Positions 17,066-25,298 of a DNA stretch of 56,965 bases are shown piece by piece. The DNA is taken from assembly GCA_021296235.1 (NCBI GenBank), contig JAGWAS010000004.1:34569-91533 (forward strand), read 5' to 3'. How positions within the stretch are numbered: position 1 is the first letter of the stretch; every line of letters begins with the position of its first letter. The stretch is from Paracoccaceae bacterium. GTDB taxonomy: Bacteria > Pseudomonadota > Alphaproteobacteria > Rhodobacterales > Rhodobacteraceae. The notes under the pieces were generated by a model that ran no database searches, was not told where the DNA came from, and was given only the letters and a program-made list of their open reading frames with translations. The translations under genes and the position numbers were made by a program.

Positions 17066-18806
17066 TTTCTTCCGCCCTGATTGAATCAACTTCGCCAAGA
17101 TATGCACGAATTACCGAAGCTTTTGTCACGATGCCAAGAAGCCTTCGGTCATTCGACAAAACAACCGGAACTCCGTCTCCGGCATAGCTGCCAAGTGCCT
17201 CCAATGCCTCCCGCATAGAAGTCCTTTCATTGAATTCCAATTCGGGCGGCACCACCACTTCGGAAATCCTGGCATTGCCAAACGCGGTCAATTCCTCATG
17301 TCTCAGTTTGCCCAAGTAACGTTCTTCAACATCAAGGACATATACTTCCTTCCAGTTGCCCCTATCCAAGCGGGCATTCACATCTGCGACCCATTCATCG
17401 GGTCCGGCGCGCGCATAGTCGCCTGTTGCATGCTCCGACACCCGCATGGCATCAAGGCGCGCCTTGTCCCTGCCGGTCGACAGGTCGATACCCTGCCGCT
17501 CAAGCTGAAGATCAAACAGCGATCTGCCCACGATGCGATAGGAGACAAGGTTCGAAAAAACTACGGCAACCATTGCGGCGATCGTCAGATCGTAATTCCG
17601 CGTCAACTCGAAAACGATGAGAATTACCGTAAGTGGAGCTCCAATCACAGGGCTTGCAACCGCCATCATCCCGCAAATCGCGTAGGCCGCTATTCCGGAG
17701 TGCGGAACAAACTGAACGGAATCAATCATTGTCCAGAACAGTGCGCCGGACAGTATTCCGATCAAAAGCGCAGGGCTGAAGACCCCGCCGGCAAACCCAA
17801 ACCCTATGCACAATGCAGTGAGGAATATCTTTGCCGCAACCAGCACCAGCAGTTCGAGCGACGAAAATGCACCTTCAATCGTCGCAAATCTAAGAGCTTC
17901 GGTTCCGATGCCGAGCACATCCGGAAGCCAGAGTGCGGCAACGCCGACTGCAAGGCCGGCAAATCCAGTTCTGAGTGTTGCATGCAGCCGAGTTCTGGCG
18001 GCCAGCTCCGCACTCTGAAGTATCATCTTCATAAAGATCGCTGCTATGCCGGCGGAGATGACCCCAAGCAGCGCAAACAGGATGAATTCATGGCTGTGGC
18101 CAACGCCCGAAAAGTTGACAAGGAACAACGCCGGCCTGTCGAACATGACATTTGCGACCACATAGCCGGTCGCCGATGCAACGGTCGTTGGGGCAAATGC
18201 CTGCATCGAATAGTGTCGCAGTATCACTTCATGGGCAAATACCAATCCCGCAATCGGAGCATTGAACGCTGTGGAAATCGCCGCTGCGACACCGCAGGCA
18301 ATGGCGATCGTGGGCAATGCCTGGATACGAATTCGCAGGTATGCCGCCGCGCGGCCCACCATTGCGCCAAGATAGACGATGGGACCATACTGTCCCACGG
18401 ACGCACCTGAACCCAACGAAAGAACGGCCGCAAGCGTCGACACAATGCCGGATCGGAAGTCGGGAAGCGGCAAATTGAGTTGTGCTGCACGCACGACATC
18501 AGCCGGGCCGAGCGAGCGGCGTTCACACGACAGCCAACTGAACATTGCACCGACCACCACACCTCCAAGCGCAGGAACCAGCAACGTCGCCGCAACCAGC
18601 AGCATGGGGTTGCTTTCGTATTGCACCCGAATTCGGGGAGAAATCAACAGAGCGCGGTTCAGCCAAGCAAAACTGTCAACGAAGGCAATGGAGGCGAGGG
18701 AAACCGCAAAACCGACCAATACGGCCATTAGGCACAACGTGACTATCCGATAGAAGGCACCGCCCTCCCCCTGCGTTGGGTTTTCCCTGTTTTTTCGCTC
18801 TGTCAT
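17052..18806 (-). CDS. CLC-family chloride channel/transporter with CBS domains
   Basis: An inner-membrane CLC protein of 584 residues: about 440 residues of transmembrane domain followed by two CBS domains (LDAMRVSEHATGDYARAG and RISEVVVPPELEFNERTSMREAL). Diagnostic segments are LGSGASVGQYGPIVYLGAMVG near residue 130, AISTAFNAPIAGLVFAHE near 175, GFGFAGGVFSPALLIG near 345 and GAPLTVILIVFELTRNYDL near 400. In the GxEGP motif the gating glutamate of CLC exchangers is replaced by Tyr (GQYGP), so proton-coupled exchange as in E. coli ClcA is unlikely. I recall GQYGP in other proteobacterial members. Two ATGs (18821, 18806) are possible starts and neither has a good ribosome-binding site. Confidence 0.88.
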   Translation of the reverse strand: MTERKNRENPTQGEGGAFYRIVTLCLMAVLVGFAVSLASIAFVDSFAWLNRALLISPRIRVQYESNPMLLVAATLLVPALGGVVVGAMFSWLSCERRSLGPADVVRAAQLNLPLPDFRSGIVSTLAAVLSLGSGASVGQYGPIVYLGAMVGRAAAYLRIRIQALPTIAIACGVAAAISTAFNAPIAGLVFAHEVILRHYSMQAFAPTTVASATGYVVANVMFDRPALFLVNFSGVGHSHEFILFALLGVISAGIAAIFMKMILQSAELAARTRLHATLRTGFAGLAVGVAALWLPDVLGIGTEALRFATIEGAFSSLELLVLVAAKIFLTALCIGFGFAGGVFSPALLIGILSGALFWTMIDSVQFVPHSGIAAYAICGMMAVASPVIGAPLTVILIVFELTRNYDLTIAAMVAVVFSNLVSYRIVGRSLFDLQLERQGIDLSTGRDKARLDAMRVSEHATGDYARAGPDEWVADVNARLDRGNWKEVYVLDVEERYLGKLRHEELTAFGNARISEVVVPPELEFNERTSMREALEALGSYAGDGVPVVLSNDRRLLGIVTKASVIRAYLGEVDSIRAEENAPG

Positions 18807-18821
18807 CGAAGCCCATGTCAA

Positions 18822-19561
18822 GGATGTTGCAAACGCAACTTTGCCGGATGGCGCTCAGGCCCTCAATCGGAAAGTTCGAAAATCTCGCGATTGTCTGCAG
18901 AAATTGCGTGCCCAAGCACCCCGAGAATTCTCAACATCAGACGCAATGCCGAAGCATTCGGTGCAAGAGCAGCGTTCAGGGGATCCGGATGCGCACGGTG
19001 CGGAACGTCTTGTTGGTCATTGAGCGCTCCAACCGCCGACCGGAGCGAAACAGTCGCTGAGAGCCGCCCGGTTTCCCTGGCGCTTCAGGATCCAGCGCCA
19101 TCCGATGGTGGATCCGAATGGAGTTGGTGCGGTCAGAACGTGGAAGCCAATGTAAGGAGATCGAAACGTTGTGGGCCATTCCCATGCACGGGAGATTGTC
19201 AATCTCATTCAATCCAAAACAGAAGCAGCTCAGGTCAACCAGACGAAATGAACACCGGCCTGGTGTTGAGTGCAAACGCTCCAAGTCAAATCAGAATGCA
19301 TGCCACGTGTCGTCCACGGTCAAGAGATTCCACCGCCCCCACAAATCGGAACTTCGGGGTGCCCGCGGGTTTTCCAAAACAGTTGCAGCGAGACTCAATG
19401 GTCCCGATTCCCTCGAACCAACTGCTTGGAAGGCAGATTCTGCAGCAAGAGTCCATACATAAAGATTTTGCAAAGATCAAATCTTGCAACTACACTGTTT
19501 GCATTAGGGGGAAATGTGGCGAAATAGTTCGCCACAACACTCCATGGAATTGGAGGCAATT
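18822..19561. other. Intergenic region, 740 bases, no gene recognised
   Basis: This separates the divergent chloride-channel and ABC-importer transcription units. Open stretches exist on both strands but none has recognisable protein sequence or a plausible start. An imperfect inverted repeat around 19463-19484 (AGATTT, ten bases, AAATCT) lies about 80 bases before the importer start and could be an operator. The last 15 bases hold the ribosome-binding site GGAGG of the binding-protein gene. The rest may be decayed coding sequence, but I cannot support a call. Confidence 0.5.
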
Positions 19562-20920
19562 ATGAAACCGTTGAAATATTTGATTTCTGGCGCGATTTTT
19601 GCAGCTGGGTTGGTTGCGGGCGCACCGATTTTTTCCGAAGAAGTTACTGTTACTCTCTGGTCGCGCGCCGACAGGTCAGGACCAATGCGGGCCGGCAACA
19701 TCGTCATGGCCGCAGATCAGTTGAACAATTTTCTGGAGGCCGCCGGCTCGGACACGAGAGTCAAACTGGAACTCATTGAGACCAACGCCAAGGGCTTTGA
19801 TGCGGACTCGCTGGATCTTCTAAAGGCGCACTCGGTCGGTGATACGCCAGATATAATCGTTGCCGCGCACGAATGGATTGGTGCGTTCGTTGAGGCTGGA
19901 TTGGCGGCAAATCTTGAGGAACATATCCAAGCCAACCCGGATCTCTATGGCGATATCATTCCGCAACTGTGGAACTCCGTGAAGTACAAGGGCGAACGCT
20001 ATGGAATTCCACAGGACTCCGAAGTCCGCATGTTCTTCCTGAACAACGACATGTTGCGCGAGGCGGGAAAGTCGGAGGAGTTTATCGCTTCGCTTCCAGA
20101 AGAAGTGAACGCGGGCAACTTCACAATGGCGGATTTTTGCGATCTTGCGGCCGAGGTCAAGAATTCGGGGGCAGCTGAAATTGGGTTCGTGCATCGGCCC
20201 AATATCGGTCCGGATTTCCAGATGGCGATGGCTTCCTTCGGCATCGACCTCTACAATGAGGATGAAGCAAAACTCCAAATTACACGGTCCGGCCTTGTCA
20301 ATTACTACACTTGGTTGGCCGATTGTGTGGAGAAGGGCGCACTTCCTGCCGACATGACGACGTATTCATGGGACAGCGTGCACGCAGCATTTCGCGGCGA
20401 ACAGGCACTGTCGAAATTCCATGGAATATGGAACCTTGGCCCGCAGCTGGAGGCATTCGGAATTGACCCGCTCGACGCCGATGCCTACTTCAACAAAATT
20501 ACTTGGATCAACGCACCGGCGGGCGAGAAAGGCGGTGAGCCGAAGAATCTGTCGCACCCGATTGTTTACATCGTGGCCGACACTCCAAACAAGGATCTTG
20601 CCGCGATGATCGTGGGGCTCGCGTCTCAACCGATTCCGAACACAAGACATGCGGTCGGAACAAACCACACGCCAATCAACAACAGCCAGGCAGCCATGCC
20701 CGAATTCGTAACTCAAGGGTGGGGATTGGTCGCCGGGGTGCCCCTGCTGGAATACGCTGAATTCATGCCAAATCACTCAAGGATTGGTCAGTACAACGCG
20801 ATAACATTCCAAGGTGTCCAAGCCGTTGAGACTGGCGAAATGGACCCCGAGGAAGCGGCGGAATTCGTCATTGAGGAGCTTGAAACCGAACTTGGGGATG
20901 ATTTGATCATTCTCGACTAG
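19562..20920 (+). CDS. ABC-importer substrate-binding protein (sugar type)
   Basis: A periplasmic binding protein of 452 residues in the family of MalE-like (cluster D / CUT1) importers. The signal peptide is MKPLKYLISGAIFAAGLVAG, followed by VTVTLWSRADRSGPMRAGN. Further family features are TPDIIVAAHEWIGAFVEAG near residue 98, YGIPQDSEVRMFFLNND near 145, and ALSKFHGIWNLGPQ near 285. The ATG at 19562 is preceded by GGAGG, which rules out the upstream in-frame start. It is the first gene of a five-gene operon (binding protein, two permeases, ATPase, phosphatase-fold enzyme). The ligand is unknown; the fifth gene hints at a phosphorylated or phosphodiester-containing compound. Confidence 0.85.
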   Translation: MKPLKYLISGAIFAAGLVAGAPIFSEEVTVTLWSRADRSGPMRAGNIVMAADQLNNFLEAAGSDTRVKLELIETNAKGFDADSLDLLKAHSVGDTPDIIVAAHEWIGAFVEAGLAANLEEHIQANPDLYGDIIPQLWNSVKYKGERYGIPQDSEVRMFFLNNDMLREAGKSEEFIASLPEEVNAGNFTMADFCDLAAEVKNSGAAEIGFVHRPNIGPDFQMAMASFGIDLYNEDEAKLQITRSGLVNYYTWLADCVEKGALPADMTTYSWDSVHAAFRGEQALSKFHGIWNLGPQLEAFGIDPLDADAYFNKITWINAPAGEKGGEPKNLSHPIVYIVADTPNKDLAAMIVGLASQPIPNTRHAVGTNHTPINNSQAAMPEFVTQGWGLVAGVPLLEYAEFMPNHSRIGQYNAITFQGVQAVETGEMDPEEAAEFVIEELETELGDDLIILD

Positions 20921-20934
20921 ACCAGGATTGCACT

Positions 20935-20954
20935 GGGCCGCCGCAAGGCGGCCC
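20935..20954 (+). promoter_or_regulatory. Stable stem-loop between binding-protein and permease genes
   Basis: GGGCCGCC-GCAA-GGCGGCCC forms a perfect 8-bp GC stem with a GNRA tetraloop, 15 bases after the binding-protein stop and 10 bases before the permease ATG. No T-tract follows, so it is not a classic terminator. Such hairpins after a binding-protein gene commonly protect the upstream mRNA and lower permease expression. The hairpin is seen directly; the role is inference. Confidence 0.75.
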
Positions 20955-20964
20955 GGCCTTCAAA

Positions 20965-21912
20965 ATGCTCAACAAGCAAGGTCAACGGCAGATCACGAAC
21001 GCACTGGTTTTTCTTGGGCCAGCGTGCGTCTTTCTTGTCGTTCTGCTTGTCATTCCCATCATTGTCGATCTTGTCGTCGCCTTCACCGACATGGAACAGA
21101 CGATCATTGTGACAGAACTGACCACCGAACAGTTCCGCAAGATCGTAAGGCCCAATGAGGACGCTCTTCTTGGCTTTGAGTTGCGCGGTTCATTCTACCG
21201 CGCGCTGGCAAAGACAGCCGTTTTTGTCTTCTTCACTCTGACAATCTTCAATATAACATTCGGACTACTTCTGGCACTGACCACAACTGCGCTTCCGGAC
21301 TGGCTTGGTGGGACCTTCCGCGCAATTTGGCTCCTGCCGCGGATGTCGCCATCAGTTGTATACGCTTTGCTCTGGATCTGGGTGGTTGACCCGACAGAAC
21401 GCGGCCTTCTGAACCAAATCCTGGTCAATGTCTTTGGCACCGAGCCGGTCAACATGTTCCTGGATCAACCGATGGCCTTGATCGTTGTTGCCAACGGATT
21501 CATCGGTGCTTCAATTGGCATGCTCATCCTGACGAGTTCCATTCGATCAATCCCGGAGCACCTTTTCCATGCAGCCCGCGTGGACGGTGCAGGATCCCTG
21601 TCGATTGTTCGGCATATCGTGCTGCCGGCGCTCCGCTGGCCACTTTCCTACATCACCGTCTTTCAGGCCTTGGCCCTAATGGTCTCCTTTGAGTACATAT
21701 TCTTGATCATGGGACCGGCCAGATCAACAATGACGATGGCCATGCTTGCCTACACCAAGACCCTGGCGCCGCAGATAGGGTCCGGCCAATACGCATACGG
21801 CGCTGCGATCACTCTGATCCTGATTGTCTTTGGTACGGTGGTTGCGCTTGTCCTGTATCGCCTTGCGAACATGAGGAGCCTGCTGGCCAACCCGAAAATT
21901 GAGGTTCAGTAG
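20965..21912 (+). CDS. ABC-importer permease 1 (MalF type)
   Basis: A membrane protein of 315 residues with about six to seven helices. It has the cytoplasmic coupling loop EHLFHAARVDGAGSLSIVRHIVLPAL near residues 204-229, which is the EAA motif of binding-protein-dependent transport permeases. The first helix is LVFLGPACVFLVVLLVIPII, and FTDMEQ and WIWVVDPTERGLLNQ fit CUT1 permeases. It follows the stem-loop after the binding-protein gene. Its TAG stop overlaps the GTG start of the next permease, so the two halves of the channel are translationally coupled. Confidence 0.88.
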   Translation: MLNKQGQRQITNALVFLGPACVFLVVLLVIPIIVDLVVAFTDMEQTIIVTELTTEQFRKIVRPNEDALLGFELRGSFYRALAKTAVFVFFTLTIFNITFGLLLALTTTALPDWLGGTFRAIWLLPRMSPSVVYALLWIWVVDPTERGLLNQILVNVFGTEPVNMFLDQPMALIVVANGFIGASIGMLILTSSIRSIPEHLFHAARVDGAGSLSIVRHIVLPALRWPLSYITVFQALALMVSFEYIFLIMGPARSTMTMAMLAYTKTLAPQIGSGQYAYGAAITLILIVFGTVVALVLYRLANMRSLLANPKIEVQ

Positions 21913-22967
21913 TGACAGCTGCCGTCCAAGATTGGCAATCGATCGCACGCCGTTCGACACGGCTGCGCAAAATCAACTTCGTACTGCTGATCGGCTTTCT
22001 CACCATTGTCTCGATTCCGGTGCTTCTGCCGTTCTTTTGGGTAGTGGTGATTTCGTTCTCTGCCCGCACCGGCGGCGTCGAATCGGCTGTTCTTTGGAAG
22101 GCATGCAGCATTTTGGTGCCTGCGGTCTTCGCCTACGGAGGCTTCCATCTGGCGGTGAAATCTGTAAGGCGCAGGCTAATTGCAGCTGGCGCATTGATCG
22201 CTGCATCGACTGCTGGCCTGTACCTGACCGTGGGCGACGATCTGCACCTCCACAACTACAGGTTTCTGGTAAATCCCAACCTGGTAGAGGAATTGCGGGG
22301 TGCAGCAACAGCAGGCGGCCAGTTTCCCTGGGTTTGGGTTGCATTCATCAACTCCTTGGTTGTCGCCGCCATCTCGACGCTTTTCAAGGTCACCATCGCG
22401 ACCCTTTCCGGCTACTACCTTTCCCGCTTTGCTTTCCGGGGGCGTTCGTCATTTCTTCAGGGGCTCCTGATACTGGAGGTGTTCCACCCCTGGATGCTGA
22501 CGATCCCGATCTTCCTGGTTATTTTCTGGATCGGACTTCTGAACACCCTTGCCGGTCCGATTCTTGTGTTGACGGTGCTTGATTTGCCCTTCTTCATTTT
22601 CATCATGAAGGGATTCTTCGATGCCGTTCCATGGGACATTGAGATGAGCGCAATGACCGACGGAGCAACCCGCAGACAGGCATTTCGATATGTGGTGCTT
22701 CCACAAGTCAGGGCCGGAATAATTGCAATCTCGGTGCTTGGCTTCATCAAGGGCTGGGAGGAGTACGTGTTCGTAACGGCCCTCAGGACAGGGAATTCCT
22801 ACTGGGTCATGTCAACATACCTTTACTATGTCGCCGACGACGTGATGGGTGTGGACTACGGGCTGGTTGCAGCGGTCAGCGTTTTCTACATGGCTCCCAG
22901 TTTGTTGCTTTACCTCTTCCTGCAGAGACATCTGACGCAATTGACATTCGGAGGCATCAAAGGCTGA
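21912..22967 (+). CDS. ABC-importer permease 2 (MalG type), with an enlarged N-terminal loop
   Basis: The second permease has 351 residues and a GTG start overlapping the previous stop. The EAA loop MSAMTDGATRRQAFRYVVLPQV is near residues 240-261, and SGYYLSRFAFRGRSSFLQG and FHPWMLTIPIFLV match MalG-type permeases. It is some 60-70 residues longer than a usual MalG protein of this class. The extra part lies between the first and second core helices (residues about 55-130). It contains two additional hydrophobic stretches (ACSILVPAVFAYGGFHLAV and LIAAGALIAASTAGLYLTVG). The stop overlaps the ATPase ATG. Confidence 0.87.
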   Translation: MTAAVQDWQSIARRSTRLRKINFVLLIGFLTIVSIPVLLPFFWVVVISFSARTGGVESAVLWKACSILVPAVFAYGGFHLAVKSVRRRLIAAGALIAASTAGLYLTVGDDLHLHNYRFLVNPNLVEELRGAATAGGQFPWVWVAFINSLVVAAISTLFKVTIATLSGYYLSRFAFRGRSSFLQGLLILEVFHPWMLTIPIFLVIFWIGLLNTLAGPILVLTVLDLPFFIFIMKGFFDAVPWDIEMSAMTDGATRRQAFRYVVLPQVRAGIIAISVLGFIKGWEEYVFVTALRTGNSYWVMSTYLYYVADDVMGVDYGLVAAVSVFYMAPSLLLYLFLQRHLTQLTFGGIKG

Positions 22968-24037
22968 TGGCAAGGATAGAACTCGTTGGAGTGGCCAAGC
23001 GATGGGGAAACACTGTCGCCGTTGAAGATATGCGAACAGAACTTGAGGACCGGGAATTTGTTGCCATTCTTGGCCCTTCCGGTTGCGGAAAATCCACGAC
23101 CCTGTTCCTGCTTGCCGGCATATACGCCCCAACGGAAGGCGAGATCCGATTTGACGGAGTGCGAGTCAACGAAGTCGAGCCCAAGGACCGCAATGTGGGC
23201 ATCGTCTTCCAGTCCTACGCCCTATATCCGAACATGACTGTCGAGCAGAATATCATGTTCCCACTGCGCTTCGTATCCATGGAGGCAACGGAGGCGCAAA
23301 AGCAAGCACGGGAGATTGCCGAACTGGTGCAGATCGAGAAACTTCTTGAACGGCGTCCCGGCCAGCTGTCCGGAGGACAGCAGCAACGAGTGGCACTTGC
23401 GCGTGCGTTGATCAAGAAACCCAATCTTCTGTTGCTCGACGAACCGCTTTCAAACCTTGACGCCACCCTGCGGCTGTCGATGCGCAGCGAGATACGGCGA
23501 ATTCAGCGCGAACTTGGGGTCACGACGATTCTTGTCACTCACGACCAGGTTGAAGCAACAACCATGGCGGACCGTATCATCTGCATGAATGATGGGCGGA
23601 TAGAGCAGATTGATACGCCCGAGAATCTCTACCGAAGGCCAAACACAACGTTTGTCGCTTCGTTTGTCGGCTCACCTCCGATCAACCTTGTCGCCGGATC
23701 GATTCGTGAATCCCGGTTCGTGGCCGGCGAAAGAAGTTTTCCCCTGTCCGGCATCACGGAAACGGCCGAAGTGTGGATGGGTCTCAGACCCGAACTCCTT
23801 GCTGTAGCCGACGAAGGATTGCCCGCAACTGTTGCGACGATCGAACCAATGGGCCGGGAAATTCTGTACGGTGCCGATTCTCCGCTTGGCTTCCTGCGGT
23901 TCCTGGAGGCGGCCCCGTTGCCGCGGTTCTCGTTCGGAGACAAGGTCAGGCTTGCAACCGTGGTTGAAAATGTGCTCTTTTTTGACGGTACTGACGGCGG
24001 AAGAATTGACGGCGCCTCACTTAACGAATTCAGCTGA
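22967..24037 (+). CDS. ABC-importer ATPase (MalK/UgpC type)
   Basis: The ATP-hydrolysing subunit, 356 residues. Walker A is GPSGCGKST near residue 39, the Q-loop is VFQSYALYPNMTV, the signature is LSGGQQQRVALARAL near 134, Walker B is LLLLDEPLSNLD near 155, and the H-loop is LVTHD. After residue 235 comes the MalK-like OB-fold regulatory domain (PPINLVAGSIRE, VWMGLRPELL, GREILYGADSPLG), which in relatives interacts with regulators. Its ATG overlaps the permease stop, and its own stop is one base before the next gene. Confidence 0.92.
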   Translation: MARIELVGVAKRWGNTVAVEDMRTELEDREFVAILGPSGCGKSTTLFLLAGIYAPTEGEIRFDGVRVNEVEPKDRNVGIVFQSYALYPNMTVEQNIMFPLRFVSMEATEAQKQAREIAELVQIEKLLERRPGQLSGGQQQRVALARALIKKPNLLLLDEPLSNLDATLRLSMRSEIRRIQRELGVTTILVTHDQVEATTMADRIICMNDGRIEQIDTPENLYRRPNTTFVASFVGSPPINLVAGSIRESRFVAGERSFPLSGITETAEVWMGLRPELLAVADEGLPATVATIEPMGREILYGADSPLGFLRFLEAAPLPRFSFGDKVRLATVVENVLFFDGTDGGRIDGASLNEFS

Positions 24038-24038
24038 C

Positions 24039-25064
24039 ATGAAGCCAAATGTGCGACGCCGGGTTTCCGAGTTCACGCTTCCCGGCAATGATTGGATGCA
24101 GTCTGCGCGGAGTAGCGAGGGCGATCCGGCACGCCACTCGGAATTGCTTGCAACAAGCCCTGCTCTCAATTCGGTCCGCGTGGCGCAAGCAAACGGCGTT
24201 CCCTATTCGGGCAACCGGATGCGGGTGGCCGCCTGGAATCTTGAGCGTTGCAAGTTCATGGAGGAGAGCGCACAACTCCTCGCCTCTGCGAAAATCGATG
24301 TGGCCCTGCTGTCGGAAGCCGATATCGGAATGTGCCGCTCCGGAAATCTCGACACAATTTCGGATCTCGCCCAATCACTCCGGATGGGTCATGCGGCAGG
24401 CGTTGAATTCATTGAACTCGGCTTGGGTGACGAACGCGAAACGGAGGAACATGTCGGCGGTGTCAATCTCGGCGGGCTGCACTGCAATGCAGTCCTGAGC
24501 AAATTCAGAATCGAAGATGCGGCCGTCATCCCGTTGGGACCGGGTGGAGATTGGTTTGCCGGCAAACCGGGCAAGGGTCAACGCAGGGTTGGTTGCCGGG
24601 TCGCGGTTGGTGCCCGCATTGCTGCGGCGGCACCGCTCTGGGCATTTGCCGTTCATTTCGAAAGCGAGGGCCGCCCGGCCGATCGCGCGGCGGAGGCGGA
24701 AAAGCTTGTTGCCGGATTGGAAGCAGTTGGCGCCAACGGCGCAACGGTCGTGGGCGGCGACTTCAACTTCAATGGAATTCCACCCGGGGAAAACGAAGGA
24801 TCCGGCAGGGCCTTGAAACCCGAACTCCATGAACCTGCCTTCAGGGTAATGCGCGAGGCCGGATATGAGTGGTCGATGTGCAATGCTCCCGGCCCAACGA
24901 CCCGGCGCCACCCCTGGCACAACGGCCACAAACCGCTGAAAATTGACTGGATGTTCATTCGCAATGTCGATGCGTCAAACTCCTCCATTGTTCCTGCTGT
25001 TGGGTTGGACGGCGGCAATCTTTCCGACCATGAAATGATCCAAACCGACATCCAGATTCGGTAG
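24039..25064 (+). CDS. Endonuclease/exonuclease/phosphatase-fold enzyme of the importer operon
   Basis: A 341-residue hydrolase of the DNase I/inositol-phosphatase superfamily. The conserved acid-histidine set is visible as RVAAWNLERCK near residue 63, VALLSEADIGM near 90, VHFESEGRP near 207, VVGGDFNFNG near 240, LKIDWMFIRN near 310 and LSDHEMIQTDI near the end. The start ATG is one base after the transporter ATPase stop, so it is in the same operon. That suggests it cleaves a phosphate or phosphodiester bond in whatever the importer brings in. No signal peptide is evident, so action would be cytoplasmic. The substrate is unknown; DNA repair is possible but less likely from context. Confidence 0.8.
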   Translation: MKPNVRRRVSEFTLPGNDWMQSARSSEGDPARHSELLATSPALNSVRVAQANGVPYSGNRMRVAAWNLERCKFMEESAQLLASAKIDVALLSEADIGMCRSGNLDTISDLAQSLRMGHAAGVEFIELGLGDERETEEHVGGVNLGGLHCNAVLSKFRIEDAAVIPLGPGGDWFAGKPGKGQRRVGCRVAVGARIAAAAPLWAFAVHFESEGRPADRAAEAEKLVAGLEAVGANGATVVGGDFNFNGIPPGENEGSGRALKPELHEPAFRVMREAGYEWSMCNAPGPTTRRHPWHNGHKPLKIDWMFIRNVDASNSSIVPAVGLDGGNLSDHEMIQTDIQIR

Positions 25065-25298
25065 TTTCGCGCCGAGGAATGTCGCGGCCGGAAGACCGAG
25101 GCCCCAAGTTCAAATCGAAGTGGGCTGCAGCGAAGGATGCAGACCTGCATTCGCCGGTTGTTTTGTGCACGCGTCTGATCAAGCCAACACACTCCGGTAC
25201 ACAACCTCAATTGTGGTCTGTTTGGCGGTTGTGCCTGACGTCAGGTGGGCGGCAGTGAATTCATGGAACCCGCAATCGCGCCATTCCGGCGCTGCGCC

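Noticed and set aside
17298..18410. A 370-codon plus-strand frame opposite the chloride channel
   Set aside because: Antisense to a multi-helix CLC protein; its Gln/Arg/Cys-rich translation is what the reverse of hydrophobic codons typically gives.
18891..19565. An open frame of about 224 codons upstream of the ABC binding-protein gene
   Set aside because: Its composition (many Ser, Arg, Cys, Pro) and lack of any recognisable motif or ribosome-binding site look like non-coding sequence; it also overlaps the true start of the binding protein.
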